In this document: piece after piece, positions 1 to 6,542 of the stretch
How positions within the stretch are numbered: position 1 is the first letter of the stretch
Layout: each line of letters begins with the position of its first letter
Assembly: GCA_030612785.1 (NCBI GenBank)
Contig: JAUWNF010000103.1
Coordinates: forward strand, 1-9,210
Direction of reading: 5' to 3'
From: Phycisphaerales bacterium
GTDB taxonomy: Bacteria > Planctomycetota > Phycisphaerae > UBA1845
Length of the DNA: 9,210 bases
The notes under the pieces: generated by a model
Databases searched by the model: none
What the model saw: the letters and a program-made list of their open reading frames with translations, nothing else
What the model was told of the DNA's origin: nothing
Translations under genes and position numbers: made by a program

Positions 1-11
1 CCCCCCCCCCC
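1..11. repeat. C homopolymer at window edge
   Basis: The window opens with an uninterrupted run of 11 C and may continue to the left. It lies 37 nt before the preferred start codon of the ABC transporter gene. It could be a true homopolymer or a contig-end or sequencing artefact; the window alone cannot decide. Confidence 0.6.
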
Positions 12-26
12 AACGGCGCAGCCGTT
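12..26 (+). other. Short perfect hairpin upstream of PCAT
   Basis: AACGGC (12-17) and GCCGTT (21-26) are perfect inverted repeats around a 3-nt loop, followed by only three T residues. This could be a weak terminator of an upstream gene or a 5'-leader structure of the PCAT mRNA. The stem is too short and the T tract too poor for a firm terminator call. Confidence 0.3.
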
Positions 27-32
27 TCGACT

Positions 33-38
33 AGAAGG
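33..38 (+). promoter_or_regulatory. Ribosome binding site choosing the PCAT start
   Basis: AGAAGG lies 10 nt before the ATG at 49 but almost touches the in-frame GTG at 40. A GTG start would leave no room for this site, so the ATG at 49 is preferred, removing three residues from the longest possible reading. Confidence 0.5.
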
Positions 39-48
39 TGTGAGCACC

Positions 49-2178
49 ATGAGAACGAAGTTCGACATCATCCGACAACACGACGAACGCGATTGCGGCC
101 CGGCCTGTTTGGCAAGCATCGCGAAGCACTATCGTGCTGAACACTCGGTCGCGAAGATCCGTGAGTTGGCCGGGACGGACCAGGAGGGAACCTCCTTGCT
201 GGGCTTGGCCGAGGCCGCCGAGAAGCTGGGCTTCGAGGCTTCCGGGTGTCGAGCCGACTTCGAGGCTTTGACTGAAATCCCTCTGCCAGCCATCGCCCAT
301 TGGCAGGACAATCACTTCGTCGTGATCACGGGTGTGGATAGCAAGAAGGTGATCATCGGTGATCCAGCTGAAGGAGTTCGGCGGGTCCCCATCGCGGAAT
401 TCTGCCAAGACTGGACAGGCTTCCTGTTGCTTGTTCAGCCCAAGGCCGCCACCTGCGTGAAAAGCTCTCGCGGATCAGGCCGGCTGACCCGGTTTGCAGC
501 CCTGCTCAAGCCACGATGGAAGACCGTGGCCGAGACTATCCTCTGCTCACTCATTCTGGCCGCGCTGTCTTTGACTGGCCCGATCATCATCCAGCTTCTC
601 ACCGACCACGTTCTGGTTCAGCGAAACCTCCACACGCTCAACTGGCTCATGCTGGCCATGATTGGCCTACTGATTTTCACCGCCTTGTTCACCATGCTGC
701 GACGCTACCTGCTTGCGCACCTGGGGCGTTGGCTGGATATCACGTTGATGCAGAGCTACTACAACCATGTCATGGAGTTGCCCGGCCGATTCTTCACGAA
801 CCGAAAAGTGGGTGAGGTCATCAGCCGCTTCAACGACGCCGCCAAGATCCGTCAGATGCTGGGTGGCACCGCTGTTCTAGCGGTTGTTGACGTCTTCATG
901 AGTCTTGCGGTCGTCGTCTTGATGTTCATTTACCATTGGAAGCTCGCGCTGGTAAGCCTCGCGTTCTTGCCCTTTTTTGCAACGTCCTTCATAGCATTCA
1001 ATCCGACCCTGAGAAGGCGGCCCCGCGAGGTGATGGAACTGGCCGCCGCCACACAGTCACACCTTATCGAATCGATCGGCGGCGCCCTGGGCCTCAAGTG
1101 TGCCGCAGCCCCCTCCCACGCCCGTTGGAAGGCCGATCGTCGTTTTGGGCGCATGATCCATCGTGGATTCCGGCTCGACATGCTCGACAACGGTATCGAG
1201 ACGATTGCAGCCATCGTTTCCGGCTTGGGCACGGTGGTGGTCCTGTGGTATGGCGCCTACAGCGTCATCCATCAAAGCCTTACGGTGGGGCAACTGATTG
1301 CCTTCTACTCCTTGGTGGGAATGTTGCTGTCGCCGGTGGAGCGGCTGATCGGGCTCAACCGCGAATTACAGGACGCGCTGGTCGCCGCGGACCGCCTGAC
1401 GGAGATCCTCGACATCCCCACTGAGAACGGGGACCATCGGAGTGCTCTCACCGACGTGCAGCTCACGGGCGACATCCAGTTTGACGCCGTGAGTTTCCAC
1501 TTCCCCGGCCGCTTGGAGCTCTTTGAGCATTTCGACTGCCGTGTTCCCGGAGGCAAGACAACAGCCATAATCGGCCCGTCCGGGACTGGGAAATCCACTT
1601 TGTGCCAGATGCTCAACCGCCTGCACGTCCCGGACAGCGGCGGCATCAGGATCGGTGACATTGACATCGGCCACGTGGCGCTTTCCACGCTGCGGCGGCG
1701 GGTCGCGTACGTATCGCCCGACCCGTTCGTCTTCGCCGGCACCGTGCGGGACAACATTCAGTTGGGCCAGCCCGAAGCTACCTTCGAGTCGGTTGTCTGC
1801 GCCGCGCAGATCGCTCAAGCTCACGAGTTCATCGAACAGCTTCCGCAGGGTTACGATACCTTGCTCACCGAGGGAGGCGCCAACCTCAGCACGGGACAGC
1901 GGCTGCGACTGGTCGTAGCCCGAGCGGTCCTGGCCGGCCCGGATGTGCTGGTCCTCGATGAGACCTCGTCGTTGCTGGATCCAGTGACCGAGGCGGGCCT
2001 TTTTGAGTCCCTGCGAACGGCGATGCCGAACCTGACCTTGATCGTCGTGACGCACCGCCAGACCGCGCGGCAGTGGGTGGACCATGTGCTTAGGCTTGGC
2101 GATGCACAGCCCGCTCTCGTTGATGAGACTTCCACCAAGAGTGCTCGCAACGGCCACCCGCTGGAAGCCGTTGCTTAG
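49..2178 (+). CDS. Peptidase-containing ABC transporter (C39 peptidase, TMD, NBD)
   Basis: A 709-residue PCAT, the class that removes double-glycine leaders from bacteriocin-like or other peptides and exports them across the inner membrane. Domain order is as expected. The N-terminal C39 cysteine peptidase has Gln10, Cys16 in RDCGPACL, His89 in NHFVVI and Asp105 in GDP, so the catalytic set looks intact. A six-helix ABC membrane domain follows, with hydrophobic stretches near 158-182, 197-217, 270-320 and 385-435. The ATPase has Walker A GPSGTGKS (509-516), signature LSTGQ (613-617), Walker B VLVLDE (633-638) and His669 of the H-loop. Two departures stand out: the Q-loop position is Pro557 (YVSPDPF, where YVxQD is usual), and the signature is LSTGQ rather than LSGGQ. 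About 700 residues is normal for PCATs. The HlyD adaptor gene follows after 21 nt, so the two are probably one operon. No leader-peptide substrate gene is visible, so the cargo is unknown. Confidence 0.95.
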   Translation: MRTKFDIIRQHDERDCGPACLASIAKHYRAEHSVAKIRELAGTDQEGTSLLGLAEAAEKLGFEASGCRADFEALTEIPLPAIAHWQDNHFVVITGVDSKKVIIGDPAEGVRRVPIAEFCQDWTGFLLLVQPKAATCVKSSRGSGRLTRFAALLKPRWKTVAETILCSLILAALSLTGPIIIQLLTDHVLVQRNLHTLNWLMLAMIGLLIFTALFTMLRRYLLAHLGRWLDITLMQSYYNHVMELPGRFFTNRKVGEVISRFNDAAKIRQMLGGTAVLAVVDVFMSLAVVVLMFIYHWKLALVSLAFLPFFATSFIAFNPTLRRRPREVMELAAATQSHLIESIGGALGLKCAAAPSHARWKADRRFGRMIHRGFRLDMLDNGIETIAAIVSGLGTVVVLWYGAYSVIHQSLTVGQLIAFYSLVGMLLSPVERLIGLNRELQDALVAADRLTEILDIPTENGDHRSALTDVQLTGDIQFDAVSFHFPGRLELFEHFDCRVPGGKTTAIIGPSGTGKSTLCQMLNRLHVPDSGGIRIGDIDIGHVALSTLRRRVAYVSPDPFVFAGTVRDNIQLGQPEATFESVVCAAQIAQAHEFIEQLPQGYDTLLTEGGANLSTGQRLRLVVARAVLAGPDVLVLDETSSLLDPVTEAGLFESLRTAMPNLTLIVVTHRQTARQWVDHVLRLGDAQPALVDETSTKSARNGHPLEAVA

Positions 2179-2186
2179 CTACAAAT

Positions 2187-2192
2187 GGAGGA
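2187..2192 (+). promoter_or_regulatory. Shine-Dalgarno GGAGGA deciding the HlyD start
   Basis: A full GGAGGA sits 7 nt before the ATG at 2200. The earlier in-frame ATG at 2185 overlaps this motif and cannot use it, so 2200 is preferred. The site lies between the PCAT stop and the adaptor start, allowing efficient reinitiation within one transcript. Confidence 0.75.
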
Positions 2193-2199
2193 CCGAATC

Positions 2200-3486
2200 A
2201 TGTCCGACAGCAACATGGTCTTCGAAGCCAGTGCGGCGTCAATGCTTTCCCGACAGGTATCAAACGGGCTAAGGCTCCTGATCTACATGGCGATGGCTTT
2301 GATCGCGCTTGCATCCTGCTGGGCTGCCTTGTCATCGATCGACATGGTGGTTACTGCGCCTGCAGTTCTCCGGCCGCTCGGTGAGGTTGCTCGCGTACAA
2401 AGCGCGGCAACTGGCACGGTGGCATCGGTCGCCGTGCAGGAGGGCCAGCAAGTTCATGCCGGTGACGTGCTTGTCCGCTTGAAGCGCGACAGCCTTGAGG
2501 CCAGGTTGTCGCAGCTTGTTTCGAAGCAAGATTCCCTTCAAGAGCGGAGACGTCACCTTGACGCCGAAGCGGCGAAGGTGGAGGCACGCGGTCGGGTCAC
2601 TGAGGAGACACACCGCCAGCGGATTCGTGCTGCGGAAATCGCTCTCCAGAAAACGGAACTCGAACACAGACAGCGCATTGCTGCCTGCGCGGCAGAAACC
2701 GCGACATGTAGGGCCAATCTTGAGATGAAACAGTATCGGCTGCGCCAAGTGCGACATTTGGCGCAACAAGGCGCGACCAACGATCTAGAACTTACCGAAG
2801 CTGCCAACAACGTCAAAATAGCGGAAGCCACCTACGCCAAAGCGGTCGCCGAGGGTGAAGTCGGAGAAGGTGTGGTCGAGCTCGCCGAGCAGGAGTTGCA
2901 GCTTGCTCGCGAGAACGCCAGCTTGGCGAACCTGGAAGCCCAGCAATCGTCCTTGGAGATGGACTGGCAGCTTACCGAACTAACCGGTGACCTCGACCGC
3001 CTTGGTCGACAGATCGAAGACGTCAACCGTCAGCTCAGTGAATGTGATATCACGGCGACTATCTCGGGGACGGTTGTCGGGTTACGAACCAGGCACGCCG
3101 GAGAGGTCGTCGGTCCCGGAGACATGATCGCAACAATCGTCCCGACCAACGTGGAGTTGCACGCGGAGATCCTCGTGCCTGATCGCGACATCGCCTTCAT
3201 CCAGATCGGACAGCCTGTATCGATCCGCCTGGCAGCACTGCCGCATGGTCAATACGGCCACTTGGAGGCCGAGGTCACCGAGGTGAGTGAAGATGTGCTG
3301 ACTTCCCCCAATGGCACACAGTCGTTCGTCGTTCGTTGCAGACTCGCCGAACAGACGATTCGAGCCAGGGGGCGGGACATGAGAATGCGCCCCGGCATGA
3401 CCGCGGAGGCCAGCATCACGACTCACCGACAATCGCCGCTGTCCTTGCTCACCGGCAAGCTGAAGAACATGCGTGGGGCAATATAG
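2200..3486 (+). CDS. HlyD-family membrane fusion (periplasmic adaptor) protein
   Basis: A 428-residue adaptor of type I secretion-like exporters, which bridges an inner-membrane ABC transporter to the outer membrane. It has a short cytoplasmic N-terminus, one membrane anchor at about 25-46, and a first lipoyl/biotinyl half-motif near 62-95 (ATGTVASVAVQEGQQVHAGD). A long Glu/Gln/Arg/Ala-rich coiled coil spans about 96-285. The second lipoyl half follows at about 288-315 (SGTVVGLRTRHAGEVVGPGD), then a beta-barrel region from about 317 with VPDRDIAFIQIGQPVSIRL. The end, RPGMTAEASITTHRQSPL, is the usual HlyD closing pattern. Length and order match complete family members. Position directly behind the PCAT makes that transporter its near-certain partner. 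No outer-membrane TolC-like gene is present here. The start at 2200 is set by a perfect upstream GGAGGA. Confidence 0.93.
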   Translation: MSDSNMVFEASAASMLSRQVSNGLRLLIYMAMALIALASCWAALSSIDMVVTAPAVLRPLGEVARVQSAATGTVASVAVQEGQQVHAGDVLVRLKRDSLEARLSQLVSKQDSLQERRRHLDAEAAKVEARGRVTEETHRQRIRAAEIALQKTELEHRQRIAACAAETATCRANLEMKQYRLRQVRHLAQQGATNDLELTEAANNVKIAEATYAKAVAEGEVGEGVVELAEQELQLARENASLANLEAQQSSLEMDWQLTELTGDLDRLGRQIEDVNRQLSECDITATISGTVVGLRTRHAGEVVGPGDMIATIVPTNVELHAEILVPDRDIAFIQIGQPVSIRLAALPHGQYGHLEAEVTEVSEDVLTSPNGTQSFVVRCRLAEQTIRARGRDMRMRPGMTAEASITTHRQSPLSLLTGKLKNMRGAI

Positions 3487-3530
3487 TGCCTGTCGGCCAT
3501 GGATGGAGGATTGCGTACGTAGAGGTGGGC

Positions 3531-3537
3531 GAGGGGG
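3531..3537 (+). promoter_or_regulatory. Alternative ribosome binding site for the VWA gene
   Basis: GAGGGGG lies 7 nt before an ATG at 3545 that is in frame with the VWA gene. Starting there would add 30 residues and bury the lipoprotein signal inside the chain. It is G-rich and well spaced, so it is recorded, but the start at 3635 fits protein export better. Confidence 0.3.
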
Positions 3538-3623
3538 ATATCCCATGGGTTCTCTATCTGCCCTCATCAGCAGTGGGCACAGAGATGGGTTTGTTATGCG
3601 AATCGTCATGTTGTCAATGAATC

Positions 3624-3627
3624 GGAG
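3624..3627 (+). promoter_or_regulatory. Shine-Dalgarno GGAG favouring the VWA start at 3635
   Basis: GGAG sits 7 nt before the ATG at 3635, which opens directly into a lipoprotein signal peptide (MKRTLTFGCLLMATGC). Agreement between ribosome site and export signal supports this start over earlier in-frame ATGs at 3473, 3545 and 3596. Confidence 0.6.
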
Positions 3628-3634
3628 CGATACC

Positions 3635-5638
3635 ATGAAGCGGACATTAACCTTCGGCTGTTTATTGATGGCTACCGGCTGTGCGCCCACCGTGCAGGAG
3701 CATCCGACCTGCTATCGTGATGTAGGCAGGAGAACGCTATTGGCGGCCGTATGCCTGAAAGGACCTCCCCGTGAGCACGGCAAGCCGAGAAAGCTCACGG
3801 CATCGATTCAGTGGGCGGATACGGAGAGTGCCTACAACACTGAGACCTACGACCACATGGTGGACAATCCATTCCGGTTGGTGACGGAGGAACCGCTCTC
3901 GACGTTCTCGATAGATGTGGACACCGCATCGTACGCCAACGTTCGCCGGTTTCTCAACCAGGGCAGGTTGCCGCCGCCGGACGCGGTGCGCATTGAGGAA
4001 ATGATCAACTACTTCTCCTACGACTATCCGTTACCAGATGGCGACGTTCCTTTCTCCGTCAACGTTGAGGTGGCGGAATGCCCCTGGAGACCGGCACACC
4101 GTCTGGCCCGCATCGGCCTGAAGGGTTGGGAGATCGCCGAAGAGGAACGGCCGTCGGCAAACTTGGTGTTCCTGGTGGACGTTTCCGGCTCCATGCGGCC
4201 GCCCAACAAACTGCCGCTGCTGAAAATGGCCATCCGGCTGGTGGTCGAGCAGCTAACGGGCGACGACCGCGTGGCCATCGTGGTGTACGCCGGGGCGTCT
4301 GGACTGGCGCTACCGTCGACGACCTGCAACAACCAGGACACCATCCTGCACGCTCTGGAGAACCTCGAGGCCGGCGGCTCAACCAACGGCGGCGCGGGTA
4401 TCCGGTTGGCCTACGACGTGGCGGCGGAGAACTTCATCGAGGATGGTATCAACCGTGTGATCCTGGCCACCGACGGCGATTTCAACATTGGCGTAACCAA
4501 CCAGGGCGACCTGATCCGCCTCATCGAGGAGAAAGCCAAGAGTGGCGTGTTCCTCAGCGTGCTCGGTTTCGGCATAGGCAACTACAAAGATTCGACCCTG
4601 GAGAAGCTGGCGGACAAGGGCAACGGCAACTACGCCTACATCGACACGCAGTATGAGGCCCGCAAGGTGCTGGTGGAGCAGATGGGCGGCACGCTCATCA
4701 CCATCGCCAAGGATGTCAAGATTCAGATCGAGTTCAATCCGGCGGTCGCCGGGGCATATCGTCTGATCGGTTACGAGAATCGCGTTCTGGCTGCTCAAGA
4801 CTTCAACGACGACACCAAGGATGCCGGGGAGATCGGCGCCGGTCACACGGTCACGGCTCTTTACGAAATCGTGCCGGCTGGCCTGGATATCAACGTCCCC
4901 GGTGTGGATCCGCTCAAGTACCAGACACCGCGGCAAACCCCCGATGCCGTCGCCAGCGGGGAGTTAATGACCGTCAAGCTCCGTTATAAGGAGCCCGACG
5001 GCGATAGCAGCAAGCTCGTGGAGTTTTCCATCACCGACACCGGTCGGCCCCTGGCGGAGGCATCTGGCGATTTCACGTTCGCCGCGGCTGTGGCGCTGTT
5101 CGGAATGTCGTTGCGGGACTCGCCGCACAGGGGTGAGGCTGACTTCGGTCTTGCCCTTGAGTTGGCCGATCCGAGTTCAGGGCGGGATGCGTCTGCGTAT
5201 CGCAAGGAATTCGTGAGGCTCGTCGAAACAGCTGCGGCGCTGAGGAGAGAATCCGAGAGGTCAGCTAAGTGTCACGCGCGTTCGTATAGGGAAGACAGTA
5301 CCGGTCGCGGCGTCGACGATCCCCTGTGGCCGGCCGCTGATTCCGGGCAGCTCACTGCTGCGGTTGCCGATCCTCAGCTTCATTTTGAGCACCCTGGTCC
5401 GATGACTCACCGGCATCTTCGCCGGACGGAATTGTCAGTTCCGCCAGCCTGTCCTTCGCCCACGCACCGCCCCAAGGGACTAGCTTCGGAGCGGCGCGTC
5501 GTGCATTCTCAAAGGCGTACCGCGCTCCTTCCATGTTCCCTTGCGCCATCCGCCGTTCGCCCACCAAGAACCAGCCTCTCGACACGCCTGAACCCGGCCA
5601 AAGCCGGTCAAGTTGGAGCGCCAACTCGTCGTCACTGA
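3635..5638 (+). CDS. YfbK-like von Willebrand factor A lipoprotein with anomalous C-terminal extension
   Basis: A 667-residue reading frame. Residues 1-16 resemble a lipoprotein signal ending at Cys16 (ATGC; alanine at -3 is less usual than leucine). Residues about 78-160 match the N-terminal region of E. coli YfbK-type proteins (FSIDVDTASYANVRRFLNQG, then PPPDAVRIEEMINYF). The VWA domain has a complete metal-ion site: Asp182, Ser184 and Ser186 of DVSGSM, Thr250 in GGSTNGGAG and Asp280 in ATDGDFN. The DUF3520-like C-terminal region runs to about 542, with FAAAVALFGMSLRDS and YRKEFVRLVETAAAL near its end. VWA proteins of this type bind partners through a divalent cation; the partner and exact role are unknown. 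The roughly 125 residues after 542 are Arg/Pro/Ser/His-rich, match no family feature, and from 5352 onward are antisense to the neighbouring lipoprotein gene. They are probably readthrough after a lost stop or frameshift, so the native end is likely near 5240-5270. It may share the PCAT-HlyD transcript, but the 148-nt gap leaves this open. Confidence 0.88.
   Translation: MKRTLTFGCLLMATGCAPTVQEHPTCYRDVGRRTLLAAVCLKGPPREHGKPRKLTASIQWADTESAYNTETYDHMVDNPFRLVTEEPLSTFSIDVDTASYANVRRFLNQGRLPPPDAVRIEEMINYFSYDYPLPDGDVPFSVNVEVAECPWRPAHRLARIGLKGWEIAEEERPSANLVFLVDVSGSMRPPNKLPLLKMAIRLVVEQLTGDDRVAIVVYAGASGLALPSTTCNNQDTILHALENLEAGGSTNGGAGIRLAYDVAAENFIEDGINRVILATDGDFNIGVTNQGDLIRLIEEKAKSGVFLSVLGFGIGNYKDSTLEKLADKGNGNYAYIDTQYEARKVLVEQMGGTLITIAKDVKIQIEFNPAVAGAYRLIGYENRVLAAQDFNDDTKDAGEIGAGHTVTALYEIVPAGLDINVPGVDPLKYQTPRQTPDAVASGELMTVKLRYKEPDGDSSKLVEFSITDTGRPLAEASGDFTFAAAVALFGMSLRDSPHRGEADFGLALELADPSSGRDASAYRKEFVRLVETAAALRRESERSAKCHARSYREDSTGRGVDDPLWPAADSGQLTAAVADPQLHFEHPGPMTHRHLRRTELSVPPACPSPTHRPKGLASERRVVHSQRRTALLPCSLAPSAVRPPRTSLSTRLNPAKAGQVGAPTRRH
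5262..5638 (+). other. Suspected readthrough tail of the VWA gene, antisense to the lipoprotein gene
   Basis: Family resemblance ends at about residue 542 of the VWA protein. Both alternative frames have a stop close by: TGA at 5241-5243 and TAA at 5266-5268. The open frame instead runs to 5638 and overlaps the last 287 nt of the opposite-strand lipoprotein gene. Its low-complexity composition is typical of the antisense of a GC-rich gene. A one-base deletion just before 5266, in the genome or the assembly, would explain it; a real extension is possible but less likely. Confidence 0.6.
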
Positions 5639-6542
5639 CACTGCCCACGGCCCAAGCTGCGATACAATCCGGCACCAGCCACTGGTTATGGTCTCCTTCC
5701 TTGGTCCGCTGCCGGAAGATTTCCTTGTAGTGACGGTCTCTCGCGGCTTCATCGCCGAGGAGGGCATCGCAGACCAGCAGGCGCCAGCCAGCCGCTAGCA
5801 GACCATGCTCGGATTTCTCCGAGCGGGCTGCAGCGAGCGCTTGCACGTACGAATCGCGGGCGACCCGGGCGCCAGCTCGGACGTACGCCTTGTCGCCTTC
5901 CTCGATTAGCTCCCTTGATCCACGGACCTGCCCTCGGTGGGACCGAACTGCTGGAGGGGCACGGGACGCTCCGTCCCCGGCCACTAGGTAGGTCAAGCCG
6001 AGCATCGCTCCCCCTAAGGTCGGCACACTCTTGATTTCGTAGCTGTTCTGCCAGACAATATGCCCCGTAGTAACATCTACAAGGCTCATGATATAAACAA
6101 TACGAATCAATCCGGAATAGACTTGGCCGGTCAGAATAAAGTCGGCTCCCAAGCTTCGAAGGTGTATTACGCCTGGTCGAAACTCGTGTCGGTGCCCCCC
6201 CGTGTTCAGTCCGCGGACCCGGGAGACTCTCGGCTCGAGGAATCGAATGCGTCCCCCCGTGTTGCTACCTATCTCGGTCTGCATCCTTTCGGTGAGTGCC
6301 GCCGTATCGATATCGCCTCCCATACAGTTCTCGATGTCGAGCAGAGCCACCGTTGGAGGCACTTTGGCCTCCTTGATTGCGGGCAGCGCTCTCAGGTCGT
6401 GGGCGATGCTGCGGGCAAGCTGTCTCTCGGTCACCACGGTCATTTTCGGCATGCTGCAGCCCCCAAGGCAGAGGAACAGCACTCCCAGAATCCCCAGATA
6501 CTGCCGACGCCCTCGGCGCCCATGTGGAGCGGTGTGCATCAT
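5352..6542 (-). CDS. LpoB/CsgG-like lipoprotein with C-terminal TPR-like region
   Basis: A 396-residue predicted lipoprotein. The N-terminus is Arg-rich (HGRRGRRQ), followed by a hydrophobic stretch and the lipobox LGGC, with Cys29 lipidated and Ser at +2, which favours outer-membrane sorting by E. coli rules. Residues about 60-171 resemble the LpoB family: VPPTVALLDIENCMGGDID, GADFILTGQVYSG and SLVDVTTGHIVWQNSYEIK. In E. coli, LpoB crosses the periplasm to activate PBP1b; the CsgG-like fold is related, so the exact role here is inference. Residues about 215-380 are helical and TPR-like, including GWFLVGERRMAQGNMEGARY, a region LpoB of E. coli lacks. The tail is acidic and Gln-rich. Translation probably starts at the ATG at 6542, which overlaps the kinase stop as ATGA, giving tight coupling. 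The GTG at 6557 is rejected because it overlaps the ribosome site. Confidence 0.8.
   Translation of the reverse strand: MMHTAPHGRRGRRQYLGILGVLFLCLGGCSMPKMTVVTERQLARSIAHDLRALPAIKEAKVPPTVALLDIENCMGGDIDTAALTERMQTEIGSNTGGRIRFLEPRVSRVRGLNTGGHRHEFRPGVIHLRSLGADFILTGQVYSGLIRIVYIMSLVDVTTGHIVWQNSYEIKSVPTLGGAMLGLTYLVAGDGASRAPPAVRSHRGQVRGSRELIEEGDKAYVRAGARVARDSYVQALAAARSEKSEHGLLAAGWRLLVCDALLGDEAARDRHYKEIFRQRTKEGDHNQWLVPDCIAAWAVGSVSDDELALQLDRLWPGSGVSRGWFLVGERRMAQGNMEGARYAFENARRAAPKLVPWGGAWAKDRLAELTIPSGEDAGESSDQGAQNEAEDRQPQQ

Noticed and set aside
1366..2157. 263-codon open frame on the - strand
   Set aside because: It is antisense to the ATPase domain of the PCAT, which has clear conserved motifs in the forward frame.
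3336..3620. 94-codon + strand frame considered as a small peptide cargo of the PCAT
   Set aside because: It starts inside the HlyD gene in another frame, and no credible double-glycine leader with a ribosome site was seen.
3082..3690. 202-codon open frame on the - strand across the HlyD end and the gap
   Set aside because: It mostly overlaps the well-supported HlyD C-terminus and shows no domain, signal or good ribosome site.
5347..5361. Inverted repeat GCAGC/GCTGC between the convergent genes as a terminator
   Set aside because: The stem is only 5 bp, includes the lipoprotein stop codon, and lacks a T tract on either strand.
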